Positions 7,055 to 14,715 of a stretch of 32,656 nt of DNA are shown here, one piece after another. The stretch comes from Euzebyales bacterium. GTDB lineage: Bacteria; Actinomycetota; Nitriliruptoria; Euzebyales; Egibacteraceae. Below the pieces are notes generated by a model. It had not been told where the DNA came from. It did not search any database and saw only the letters and a list, made by a program, of their open reading frames with translations. Position 1 is the first letter of the stretch. Each line of letters opens with the position of its first letter. The stretch is from NCBI GenBank assembly GCA_013695145.1, contig JACDBB010000086.1:1-32656 (forward strand), written 5' to 3'. The position numbers and the translations under genes were made by a program.

Positions 7055-8377
7055 CACGCTGGCGACGGTCTGGCCCTTGGCGGCCAGCCGTCGCTTGCTG
7101 TAGGCGAAGATCCCCACCGCTCCCAACGGCGGCCCGACCAGCGCGAGGATGCGGAACACCCACGTGAGCGTCTCGATCGGCACCCCCCACAGGCGAGACA
7201 GGATGTCGTTGGTGGCGCCGGCGGACAGCAGCAGCAGGAAACCGAACGTGCCGATCAGGAAGGCGGCGCGCAGCGGGATGTCCAACGGGTTCTGCAGGAC
7301 GTGCCACTCCCCTTCCAGCCCGTAGACCCTGCGCTCCACGAATGGGTAGACGACCAGCAGCGCGATCACCAGCGTCGGCATGACCGCACCGGCGAAGAAC
7401 GGACCCGACACGGTCATGCCGAGCACGGAGAACTCGATCGGCGGGAACAGCCGCAGCGCCCCCTCCAGCCAGAACAGGTACCAGTCCGGCTGGGCGTTGT
7501 TGCCCACCTCGCCCGGCCGGTACGGGCCCTGCAGGACGATGTCGGCCCACGGCACCAGGACCGCGCTGGCGACCAGCACACCGCCGACCCACAGCAGCAG
7601 CGTGGCCGATTCCGCGAACTGCGACGGCCACAGCGGCTTGCCCACGATCCAGCGGTGACCGTCGATGCCGACACGGGGGAACTGCGTGTGGCGCTGGCGT
7701 GCCACCAGGCCGAGGTGGGCACTGATGGCGCCGATGATCAGTCCGGGCAGCAGCAGCACGTGGAACACGAAGAACCGCGGGATCACATCCCCGGTCGGGA
7801 ACTCGCCGCCGAAGATCCAGAAGGCCAGCCGGTCGCCGATGTAGGGGGTCGACAGCAGCTCGGTGTACGCGATGCGGATGCCAGTGCCCGCCAGCGCGTC
7901 GTAGGGCAGCGAGTAGCCGGTGAAGCCCAGCGCGAAGGCCAGCAGCAGCAGGACGACCCCCAGGTGGTAGTTGATCTCGCGGGGCTTTCGGAACGCGCCG
8001 GTGAGGATGATGCGCAGCAGATGGAGGATGACCGTGGCGATGAACAGGTGGGCGGCCGCGCGGTGGATGCGCCGGAAGAGCAGACCGCCCGGCACGTCGT
8101 AGGTCAGTCGCACGATGGACTCGAACGCGGCCGGCAGCCGCCGGCCGCCGAACAGCTCGTTCGCGCCGCTGTAGACGACTGGGTCGATGGACGGCCGGTA
8201 GAACATCGTGAGGAAGATCCCGGTGAGCACGAGGATCACGAACGAGATCAGCGCGATCTCGCCCAGCAGGAACGACCAGTGGTGCGGGAACACCTTGTTG
8301 GCGACCTTGCGTCCCGGCGCGCGCAGCTTGAGCCGGTCGTCGAGGGTGTCCCACAGCAGTGCGAAGAGGGGCGTCAT
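7046..8377 (-). CDS. qcrB: Cytochrome bc1 complex cytochrome b subunit
   Basis: A 443-residue membrane protein that carries the two b-type haems and the quinol sites of the respiratory bc1 complex. Haem ligands are visible as H105/H119 (RRIHRAAAHLF, VILHLLR) and H206/H221 (FFVFHVLL, ISAHLGL). The quinol-site motif appears as PDWY (in AQPDWYLFW) rather than PEWY, as is usual in Actinomycetota. The frame continues upstream, but MTPLFALLWDTLDDRLK at 8377 has a good TAGGAG ribosome site and starts ten bases after the qcrA stop. Last gene of qcrC-qcrA-qcrB. It is about 100 residues shorter than the mycobacterial protein, which carries a C-terminal extension. Confidence 0.95.
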   Translation of the reverse strand: MTPLFALLWDTLDDRLKLRAPGRKVANKVFPHHWSFLLGEIALISFVILVLTGIFLTMFYRPSIDPVVYSGANELFGGRRLPAAFESIVRLTYDVPGGLLFRRIHRAAAHLFIATVILHLLRIILTGAFRKPREINYHLGVVLLLLAFALGFTGYSLPYDALAGTGIRIAYTELLSTPYIGDRLAFWIFGGEFPTGDVIPRFFVFHVLLLPGLIIGAISAHLGLVARQRHTQFPRVGIDGHRWIVGKPLWPSQFAESATLLLWVGGVLVASAVLVPWADIVLQGPYRPGEVGNNAQPDWYLFWLEGALRLFPPIEFSVLGMTVSGPFFAGAVMPTLVIALLVVYPFVERRVYGLEGEWHVLQNPLDIPLRAAFLIGTFGFLLLLSAGATNDILSRLWGVPIETLTWVFRILALVGPPLGAVGIFAYSKRRLAAKGQTVASVER

Positions 8378-8387
8378 CGATTGGCTC

Positions 8388-9284
8388 CTAGCCGAACGCC
8401 GGCCCGACCTGCTCGGTGAAGTCCCCCAGCGCGACGAGGTTGCCCTCGTCGTCGACGCCGAGCGGCAGCTGCGGCAGCGCGCGCGCGGTCGGCCCGAAGG
8501 TCGGGATCGCACCCCGCTGGGCGTCGAAGGTCGACTGGTGGCACGGGCAGAACAGCGCGTCGTCCTGCTCGCGGAACAGCCCCACGGGACAGCCGGCGTG
8601 GGTGCAGATCTTCGAGTAGGCCACGACCGTGGAGTCCACGACCCAGTCGCCGTTGGTGGGGTCGACAGGCTCACCGGACAGGCGCAGCAGGATCACCGCG
8701 GCCGTCTCGTCGCCGATGGCCCCCTCCGGCCACACGGTCACGACTCCGCCAGGGGACAGATCGGCCGGCGAAAGCGGCTGGCCGTCGGTGGTGACGAGAC
8801 GGCTGCCGCGCCGCCAGGCGGTGCGCCGCAGCGCGTCACCAGGCGCCGGGCCCAGGCTGACCACTGGCGCGATCAGGCCGAGGCCGAGCACGCCGGCCGC
8901 GACCGCGAGGAACCGGCCAAGAAACGAACGGCGCGGGACCGGCGCGACATCGGCGATCGGACCGGATGGCTCGGGCCCTGGACGCAGCTCGACGGCGTCG
9001 ATGTCAGGGAAGCGGTCGGTGATCCAGCGCCGCACCGCCACCCCGAGGCTGAGCAGGCCGACGGCCAGGGCGGCCCCGTAGAACCCCAGCGGCGCCCCGG
9101 CGAGCAGCCCCACCGCGAACCCGATACCGCCGAGGATGGCGCCGCTCGCCGCCCCCATCACGATGAGGTCGTTGGCGCCGCTGGGTGGAGGGTCGTCGCG
9201 GGCGATGACCCGCAGGTCGCCGATCTCGTCTGCGACTGGCGTGGTTTCTGGCTGGCGCGAGCCGGGGGCCGTCCCGTCGGTCAT
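8388..9284 (-). CDS. qcrA: Rieske iron-sulfur subunit of cytochrome bc1 complex
   Basis: A 298-residue protein that passes electrons from quinol to the cytochrome c subunit. It has the actinobacterial layout: two membrane helices (about 41-84), a third helix (120-143) and a periplasm-side Rieske domain. The [2Fe-2S] ligands are C227/H229 in CTHAGC and C246/H249 in CPCH; C232 and C248 would form the usual disulfide. Its start ATG overlaps the qcrC stop by four bases (ATGA), showing translational coupling. A charged N-terminal region of about 40 residues precedes the first helix. Nothing is missing from the redox site. Confidence 0.95.
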   Translation of the reverse strand: MTDGTAPGSRQPETTPVADEIGDLRVIARDDPPPSGANDLIVMGAASGAILGGIGFAVGLLAGAPLGFYGAALAVGLLSLGVAVRRWITDRFPDIDAVELRPGPEPSGPIADVAPVPRRSFLGRFLAVAAGVLGLGLIAPVVSLGPAPGDALRRTAWRRGSRLVTTDGQPLSPADLSPGGVVTVWPEGAIGDETAAVILLRLSGEPVDPTNGDWVVDSTVVAYSKICTHAGCPVGLFREQDDALFCPCHQSTFDAQRGAIPTFGPTARALPQLPLGVDDEGNLVALGDFTEQVGPAFG

Positions 9285-10198
9285 CCTCGCTCCTCGTCTG
9301 GCTGGGCCTCGGCCGCGTCGGCGGGCTCGCCGGCACCAACCGCGGACGGGCTGTCGGCGATGCTGTCCACCGCGGGCGGCTCGGCCCCAGGCGCCTCGCC
9401 GTGCCCCGAGCCGGAGTCGTCGGGGATGCGGACGGGTTTACCCGCGACGAGCACCCCGACCACGACCACGACCAGCGTCAACGCGACCGCGAAGCCCGAC
9501 GCGTAGACCGGGTTCAGCTCGCCACCGAACAGCAGCGCGGCGTCCTCCTCCTCCACCGTAGCGAGGAACGCGGCGATGTCGCCGACCTCCTCGTCGCTCA
9601 GGTTCGCGCGGTCGAACGCCGGCATCTGGAAGGGCCCCACACGCACGCCCTGCGCGATCGTCTCCGGGTCGTTTCCGCTGATCCGCGGGGTCCACGTTCC
9701 ACCTCCGGCCACACCGCCGGCACCCGTGGCGCCGTGGCAGGACGCGCAGTTGCGAGCGTAGACCTCAAGGCCGCTGCCCGCGTCGCCGGCCGCGACCTCG
9801 CCCACGATCGAGGTGAGCCCGAAGCGCTCCTCCATGAACGCCACGACGTCAGCCTGCTCCTGCTCGCTCAGCAGCACGGCGCGGTCGCGGTTGTCGAACG
9901 CGTCCTGGCGGGGCGGCATCCGGCCGGTCTTCATGACTAGGTCGACGTAGTCGAGGGAGACCGCGTCGGCGACCAGCGGCGGGGCGGGGCGCCCGTCGAA
10001 CGTCTCGCCACCGCGGGCGTCGCCGCCGTGGCACTGCGCGCAGTTCTGCCCGTACACCGCCTCGCCGCGCCGCGCATCGCCGACAACGTCCTGCCCGGCC
10101 TCGACAGCGGCCCCCGGCCTGGCCACCAGCGCGAGGCCAGCGACCATGCCCAGCACACCGGCCCATGCCAGCAGCGACCGGCGCGATCGTGCGCTCAC
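9281..10198 (-). CDS. qcrC: Diheme cytochrome c subunit of bc1 complex
   Basis: A cytochrome c of about 305 residues with two CXXCH haem sites, CAQCH at 53-57 and CASCH at 151-155, plus candidate axial methionines in TGRMPP and FQMPAF. This is the membrane-bound cytochrome cc that in Actinomycetota replaces soluble cytochrome c between the bc1 complex and the aa3 oxidase. The N-terminal helix (LLAWAGVLGMVAGLALVA) and the C-terminal helix (FAVALTLVVVVVGVLVAG) anchor it. The frame could start at TTG 10216, but AGGAGG (10217-10222) abuts that codon, so GTG 10198 (VSARSRR) is preferred; CTG 10207 is also possible. The frequent upstream partner ctaE is absent here; a divergent permease lies there instead. 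Confidence 0.93.
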   Translation of the reverse strand: MSARSRRSLLAWAGVLGMVAGLALVARPGAAVEAGQDVVGDARRGEAVYGQNCAQCHGGDARGGETFDGRPAPPLVADAVSLDYVDLVMKTGRMPPRQDAFDNRDRAVLLSEQEQADVVAFMEERFGLTSIVGEVAAGDAGSGLEVYARNCASCHGATGAGGVAGGGTWTPRISGNDPETIAQGVRVGPFQMPAFDRANLSDEEVGDIAAFLATVEEEDAALLFGGELNPVYASGFAVALTLVVVVVGVLVAGKPVRIPDDSGSGHGEAPGAEPPAVDSIADSPSAVGAGEPADAAEAQPDEERG

Positions 10199-10280
10199 GG
10201 TGTGCAGTGGCTCCAACCTCCTGGGCGGACGTGGACGGTCGGGACAACTGCTGCGACGCTAACACGCGCACGCCAGAAGG

Positions 10281-11450
10281 GTGATCGCGCGCCAACCGGG
10301 TACATGGCATGCCGTGGAAGCGGACGGGGACGACGCCGCACGGGTGCAGGACCCCTTGCCGCTGGCCGGGGAGCCGCCGGCTGACGCGCCCGACCTGATG
10401 ACCCTCGGTCGGCGCGCCTGGGCCACGATCGGCATCCTGCTGACCCTGGCCATCCTCGGCGCGCTGCTGTTGCAGCTCAGGGTGCTCGTGGTTCCACTGC
10501 TGATCGCGCTGTTCCCCGCCACGCTGCTCGCGCCGCTCGTACGGATGCTGCGGTCGAGAAGGTGGCGCCCAGCGGCGGCGGCGGCCGTCGTCCTCCTGGC
10601 GGCGCTGCTGCTGGTGGGCGGGTTCGTCGGGGGGCTGATCACGGTGATCTCTGCCGGCGCCGAGCCGCTGCTGCGGTCCCTCGCGCAAGGCATCGGCGAC
10701 CTGGAGGACTTTCTGACGCGCCTGCCTCTGGGACTGGTGGGTGGCGGTGGCCTGCAGGGGCTGCTGGAACAGGTGCGGGAGCGCCTGGCCGCCAACGCCG
10801 AGCAGGTCACGAGCGGGGCGCTCAGCGCGGCGGTCGCGGTCGTGGAGCTCGTCGCCAGTCTCGCGCTGTTCATCGTGGCGCTGTTCTTTTACCTGAAGGA
10901 CGGCGCGCGGTTGGCCACCGGACTGCGCGACACCCTGCCGCGCGCTTGGCGCAACGACGCGCAGCAGATGGGTGTGCGCGCGTGGACGACCATCGGCGCC
11001 TACTTCCGCGGGCAACTGCTGGTGGCCCTGTTCGACGCCGTGTTCATCGGCATCGGACTGGCGCTGCTGCGCGTTCCGCTCGCGCTCCCGCTCGCCATGC
11101 TGGTGTTCCTCGGCGCGCTGTTCCCCATCATCGGTGCGTTCGTGGCCGGAAGCGTGGCCGTGCTCGTCGCCCTGGCCGACGGCGGGCTGCTGGCGGCTCT
11201 GCTCGTGCTGGCGCTCATCGCCGCCGTGCAGCAGGTGGAAGGCAACGTCTTCCAGCCCGCGATCCTGAGCCGCGCCATCGACCTGCACCCGCTGGTCGTG
11301 ATCGCCGCCATCGCGGCCGGCGCGCTGCTGCTGGGGGTACTCGGGGCGTTCATCGCCGTCCCCGTGGCGGCCAGCACCGCCAGGGTCGTCGACTACCTGC
11401 GCACGCGCCAGCGGCCGATCAGCCGACCTGGTCGGCCAGCGCCTGGTTAG
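10281..11450 (+). CDS. AI-2E family transporter (YdiK/PerM-type permease)
   Basis: A 389-residue integral membrane protein. Hydrophobic segments lie at about 46-70, 72-92, 97-125, then a large loop (130-190), and five further helices up to about 375. The signature ALFPIIGAFVAGSVAVLVAL and the EGNVFQPAILSRAIDLHPLV region are typical of the AI-2E transporter family (PF01594). Members have been linked to autoinducer export, to sodium/proton antiport and to permease roles, so the substrate is not predictable. GTG 10281 directly abuts an AGAAGG site; GTG 10314 is an alternative. The gene ends in TTAG, where its TAG overlaps the TAA of the convergent gene. Confidence 0.85.
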   Translation: MIARQPGTWHAVEADGDDAARVQDPLPLAGEPPADAPDLMTLGRRAWATIGILLTLAILGALLLQLRVLVVPLLIALFPATLLAPLVRMLRSRRWRPAAAAAVVLLAALLLVGGFVGGLITVISAGAEPLLRSLAQGIGDLEDFLTRLPLGLVGGGGLQGLLEQVRERLAANAEQVTSGALSAAVAVVELVASLALFIVALFFYLKDGARLATGLRDTLPRAWRNDAQQMGVRAWTTIGAYFRGQLLVALFDAVFIGIGLALLRVPLALPLAMLVFLGALFPIIGAFVAGSVAVLVALADGGLLAALLVLALIAAVQQVEGNVFQPAILSRAIDLHPLVVIAAIAAGALLLGVLGAFIAVPVAASTARVVDYLRTRQRPISRPGRPAPG

Positions 11451-11956
11451 AGCTGGCCGCCGTGATCGCGGAGAAGCTTGGTGATCTGGTCCCGCTCTTT
11501 GTCCGCCTTGGCCCGGACAGCGACGGTGGCCGAGGCGCCCTGTGGCGCGTTGAAGCTCTCCTCCCATGCCTCGCCCTGCTTCACGCGGGTGTAGCCGCCG
11601 ACCGCGATCCCCACCCCGGCGCCCGCGGCGATCGCTCCGATCAGCAGCGCGATCACCGGCCCGTTGATGGACCCGCCGCCCAGGACCGGGATGCCGATCG
11701 CGAGCGCCAGAACCGCACCGACGACCGCGCCGACGATCACCCCGCCGCCGACGGCCTTGCCTGCGAAACCGGCAGCTCGACTGTCCGCGTCGGGCGCGAC
11801 ACCGCGGGAATCGTGCGCCTGCCGGCCCGCCTGGCCCTGCAGCTCGATGCGGTTGCCGTCGATGCCCGCGTTCTCGAGCGCCGCCATCGCGGAACGCGCC
11901 TGCTCGACATCGGCGAAGGTTGCGCCGATGCGGTCGGAGTCATGCACCTCGGTCAT
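11447..11956 (-). CDS. General stress protein 17M-like glycine-zipper membrane protein
   Basis: A 169-residue protein. The N-terminal part (IGATFADVEQARSAMAALEN) is the ferredoxin-like module found in general stress proteins of the 17M/YflT type and DUF1269-like proteins. The middle (about 65-125) has two hydrophobic segments rich in GxxxG steps (GVIVGAVVGAVLALAIG, ALLIGAIAAGAGVGIAVG), typical of glycine-zipper insertion. The C-terminal part (VRAKADKERDQITKLL) forms a second half-module. ATG 11956 is chosen because MTEVHDSDRIGATF is the natural N-terminus; GTG 11989 would add 11 residues. The exact role is unknown. It is tail to tail with the AI-2E permease, with the two stop codons overlapping. 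Confidence 0.6.
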   Translation of the reverse strand: MTEVHDSDRIGATFADVEQARSAMAALENAGIDGNRIELQGQAGRQAHDSRGVAPDADSRAAGFAGKAVGGGVIVGAVVGAVLALAIGIPVLGGGSINGPVIALLIGAIAAGAGVGIAVGGYTRVKQGEAWEESFNAPQGASATVAVRAKADKERDQITKLLRDHGGQL

Positions 11957-12049
11957 ACTGCGCACGGTTCCCCGCCGGCGCTCCGTCACACCTCTTGCGC
12001 AGCGGGCTCCACGCCGCCGACCGGGCGGGGGTGGCGCGATGGGGCCTGT

Positions 12050-13660
12050 TCACTCGCCGGGTGGCGGGCCCGCGTCTGTAACCGCGCGCCGCAGGGCGCG
12101 TGCCAGGGCGTCAGGGTCTGGGCCGTCGACGCGGGCGGCGAGGTGGCCGTCGGGACGCACGACATACGCCGTGCGAGGCCCGGCGTGCAACGCGGGCGCG
12201 AGCACTCCGAGCCGGTCGATCTCCTCCAGGGCGTGGACGTCCACCGGCGCCCGCACGGCGGCTCTGCAGGCCATCTCGAGGCCCAGCGCGTCGGCCGTCG
12301 TGGTTGCGAGGACCACGAGAGCAGACCCGAACAGCTGCCGCAGCCTGGAGACGTCCGGGCGCGCCTGCACCGTGCATGGGCCGTCCGGGCACAGGACGCC
12401 AGGGACGACGGGTCGGGCGACTCCCGGGTCGCGGGGGAACGCGCCGGGATCCCCCCAGGGCGTCGTCAGCGGGGAGTCGAGGTAGGAGAACGGCTCGGCC
12501 AGCCTGCCGGAGTCGACCGACCGCCGTGCCGCGGGATCGGTCAGCGCCTGCTCCAGGACCGCCTTCCGCCGCGCCGCCTCCTCGGCGTTGCGCGGCACGA
12601 GGAAGCGCATCGTCTCACCGGTGACGCGCAGGTTCTCCTCCGCCGCCGCGCGCCGCTCGGCGTCGTAGCTGGCGAGCAGCGCGTCGCCGGCCCATCCGCG
12701 CACGACGAACGCGAGCTTCCACGCGGCGTTCTCCGCGTCCTGGATGCCGGAGTTGAGGCCCCGTGCACCGAACGGCGACATGAGGTGGGCGGCGTCGCCG
12801 GCGAGCAGGGCGCGACCGACCCGGAAGGTGGGCGCGAGACGCTGGTGGAACCGGTACGCCGACAGCCAGACGATCTCGTACGGCCGGTCACCGACAATGG
12901 CGCGGACGCGGTCGTCCAGGGCGCCGGAGCCGCGCTCCCGTGCGAGATCGAAGTCGCCGGGGACCTGCCAGTCGATGCGCCAGACCGAGTCGGGCTGCGG
13001 ATGCACGAGCACCTGACGGCCGGGGTTCCAGGCCGGGTCGAAGAAGAACCGCCGTTCTGCGGCGAACCCGAGATCGGCGCGGATGTCGGCGATCAGGAAC
13101 TCCTCGTCGTAGGAGTGCCCCTCGAACGCCAGGCCGAGCAGCTTGCGAACCGTGCTGCGCGCACCGTCGCAGGCAAGCAGGTGGGAGCCCGCGACGTCGG
13201 CGGTCCCGTCCGCCGTCTCGACCCGCACCGTCACGCCGGCGTCGTGCTGCGTCACGCCGACCACCCGGTGACCGGTCCGCAGGTCGACCGACGGTGCGTT
13301 GACGGCCCGCTCCCACAGATGCCGCTCGGTGCTCGACTGCGGAACGTTAACGAATGGCGGGAACGCGCTCAGCCCCGGATCGGGGAACGTGATCTGCAGC
13401 AGCTCGGTCTCGCGGTAGTACGTCCGCCCGAGCGTCCAGGTGACGCCCTCGGCGACCAGCGGCTCGGCGCACCCGACGCGGTCGAGCACGTCCAGCGCGT
13501 CGCGCTGCATGCAGATCGCCTTGGATCCGACCGGGGCGTGCGTCGGCTCTGCCTCCAGGACGACGCTGGGGACGTCGAAGCGGGCGAGCAGCAGGGCGGC
13601 GGTGATCCCGACGGGACCGCCGCCTGCGATGAGCACCGGAGACGGCGCCGTCGGGCTCAT
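12050..13660 (-). CDS. FAD-dependent aromatic hydroxylase (MhpA/PheA-like class A monooxygenase)
   Basis: A 536-residue flavoprotein hydroxylase. The FAD-binding Rossmann motif GGGPVG is at 13-18, the DG motif in LLACDGARSTVRK near the middle, and the second FAD motif with D289 in LLAGDAAHLMSPFGARGLNS. The C-terminal thioredoxin-like domain (about 400-536) matches the 3-(3-hydroxyphenyl)propionate hydroxylase group. These enzymes use NAD(P)H and O2 to add a hydroxyl, usually on an aromatic ring. ATG 13660 overlaps the stop of the upstream MBL-fold gene (TAATG), so the two are coupled. They diverge from a branched-chain-type ABC importer, which suggests uptake and oxidation of the same compound. 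The substrate is unknown, so no symbol is given. Confidence 0.85.
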   Translation of the reverse strand: MSPTAPSPVLIAGGGPVGITAALLLARFDVPSVVLEAEPTHAPVGSKAICMQRDALDVLDRVGCAEPLVAEGVTWTLGRTYYRETELLQITFPDPGLSAFPPFVNVPQSSTERHLWERAVNAPSVDLRTGHRVVGVTQHDAGVTVRVETADGTADVAGSHLLACDGARSTVRKLLGLAFEGHSYDEEFLIADIRADLGFAAERRFFFDPAWNPGRQVLVHPQPDSVWRIDWQVPGDFDLARERGSGALDDRVRAIVGDRPYEIVWLSAYRFHQRLAPTFRVGRALLAGDAAHLMSPFGARGLNSGIQDAENAAWKLAFVVRGWAGDALLASYDAERRAAAEENLRVTGETMRFLVPRNAEEAARRKAVLEQALTDPAARRSVDSGRLAEPFSYLDSPLTTPWGDPGAFPRDPGVARPVVPGVLCPDGPCTVQARPDVSRLRQLFGSALVVLATTTADALGLEMACRAAVRAPVDVHALEEIDRLGVLAPALHAGPRTAYVVRPDGHLAARVDGPDPDALARALRRAVTDAGPPPGE

Positions 13661-14613
13661 TACTGGAGGAGCTCCCACACCTCTCGGTCCCGCTCGGCGG
13701 TCCAGATGCGGGGATGGTCGACGCCCTCGAGCTCGTCCCAGAGGCGCTGGGTGTTGAACGGCATGCAGTGCTCGAAGATCGGCCAGCGCCCGTAGGTGGG
13801 CGCGAGCGCGGCGTGGGCCGCCTCAAACGCCTCCAGCAGGCTTCCGCCGCGACGGTGCACGCCGCCCACGGTGTCGATCATCGTCCGCAGGAAGCTGCGG
13901 GTCGCCTCGATCGCGTCGGTCACCGCACCGTCGCGGACCACCGCGCCGCGGCCGCCGACCAGCTGGGCGGCGTTGAAAGCGGCTACCCGGTCGAGGGTCG
14001 CGCCGGACCAGTCCGAGTGGAACGCGTCGCCGGTGTAGAGCGCGGCCTGCGCTTCGACCAGGTCGCCCGCGAACAGCACCCGCTCGGCAGGCAACCACGC
14101 GACGATGTCCCCCGAGGTGTGTGCCCGCCCGCAGTAGTGCAGCTGAACCTCGCCGCGGTCGCCGCCCAGGTCGATCGTCAACCGGTCGCTGAAGGTGACG
14201 TCGGGCCAGGTCAGCCCGGTGATGGTCTCGGCGCCGGCGAACAGTCGCGGCATGCGTACCGCCTCCGACTCCCAGTCCTGTTCGCCGCGCTCGGCGATCA
14301 GCGCCCGGGTGTGGTCGTGGGCGACGATCGTCGCGCCATCGAACGCCGCGGCTCCCAGCACTCTGACGGCGTGGTAGTGCGACAGCACCAGGTAGCGGAC
14401 CGGCTTGTCGGTGTGGTCGCGCAACCGCTCGAGCCAGCGGCGCGCCATGAGCGGCGTCGCTCGCGCCTCGAGGGCGACCACGAAGTCCTCGCCCTCGATC
14501 GCGCCGACGTTCGGGTCTCCCTCGGCGGTCAGCGCGTACACGCCATCGGCGAGCAGCTCCAGCGTCTCGACCTTCTCGCCGGTGTCCGCCGACGACGCGA
14601 ACGGCTTGGTCAT
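13660..14613 (-). CDS. MBL-fold metallo-hydrolase with altered metal motif
   Basis: A 317-residue member of the metallo-beta-lactamase fold. The usual HXHXDH box reads SHYHAVRVLG (H79, H81, then V83 and R84 in place of D and H). The later ligands are kept: H165 in GRAHTSGDI and D184 in LFAGDLVE. The fold also shows the N-terminal strands NVGAIEGEDFVVALEA. With half of site 2 missing it may bind one metal or have a non-standard activity. ATG 14613 is chosen because a GGGAGAGG ribosome site precedes it; the frame is open 27 codons further. Its TAA overlaps the hydroxylase start. It could hydrolyse the hydroxylase product or substrate, but that is inference. Confidence 0.8.
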   Translation of the reverse strand: MTKPFASSADTGEKVETLELLADGVYALTAEGDPNVGAIEGEDFVVALEARATPLMARRWLERLRDHTDKPVRYLVLSHYHAVRVLGAAAFDGATIVAHDHTRALIAERGEQDWESEAVRMPRLFAGAETITGLTWPDVTFSDRLTIDLGGDRGEVQLHYCGRAHTSGDIVAWLPAERVLFAGDLVEAQAALYTGDAFHSDWSGATLDRVAAFNAAQLVGGRGAVVRDGAVTDAIEATRSFLRTMIDTVGGVHRRGGSLLEAFEAAHAALAPTYGRWPIFEHCMPFNTQRLWDELEGVDHPRIWTAERDREVWELLQ

Positions 14614-14631
14614 CGTCCCGGCCCCTCTCCC

Positions 14632-14660
14632 TTGACCGTTCGTCACCCTACTGACACGAT
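14632..14660 (+). promoter_or_regulatory. Candidate promoter and operator between MBL gene and ABC importer
   Basis: In the 102-base divergent gap, TTGACC (14632-14637) lies 17 bases before CACGAT (14655-14660), a possible plus-strand promoter for the importer with a weak -10. Overlapping the -35 is a perfect inverted repeat, TGAC-N5-GTCA (14633-14645), a plausible repressor site able to control both directions. No regulator gene lies next to it. Both calls are inference from spacing and symmetry. Confidence 0.35.
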
Positions 14661-14715
14661 CGATGGTTGAACAGGGCCGCTGAGTCATCACCACCCCGCG
14701 CGGAGGAGCAGCAGC

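Noticed and set aside
6689-8419. Plus-strand open frame of 576 codons over the transglycosylase end and qcrB
   Set aside because: Overlaps two real genes; no signal, motif or ribosome site.
8377-8674. N-terminal extension of the QcrB frame by 99 codons
   Set aside because: The extension lies inside qcrA, is Ser/Arg-rich and lacks similarity to QcrB; the ATG at 8377 has a ribosome site.
10562-13795. Plus-strand open frame of 1077 codons spanning the AI-2E gene, the stress gene and the hydroxylase
   Set aside because: It crosses three recognised genes in other frames and shows no family features.
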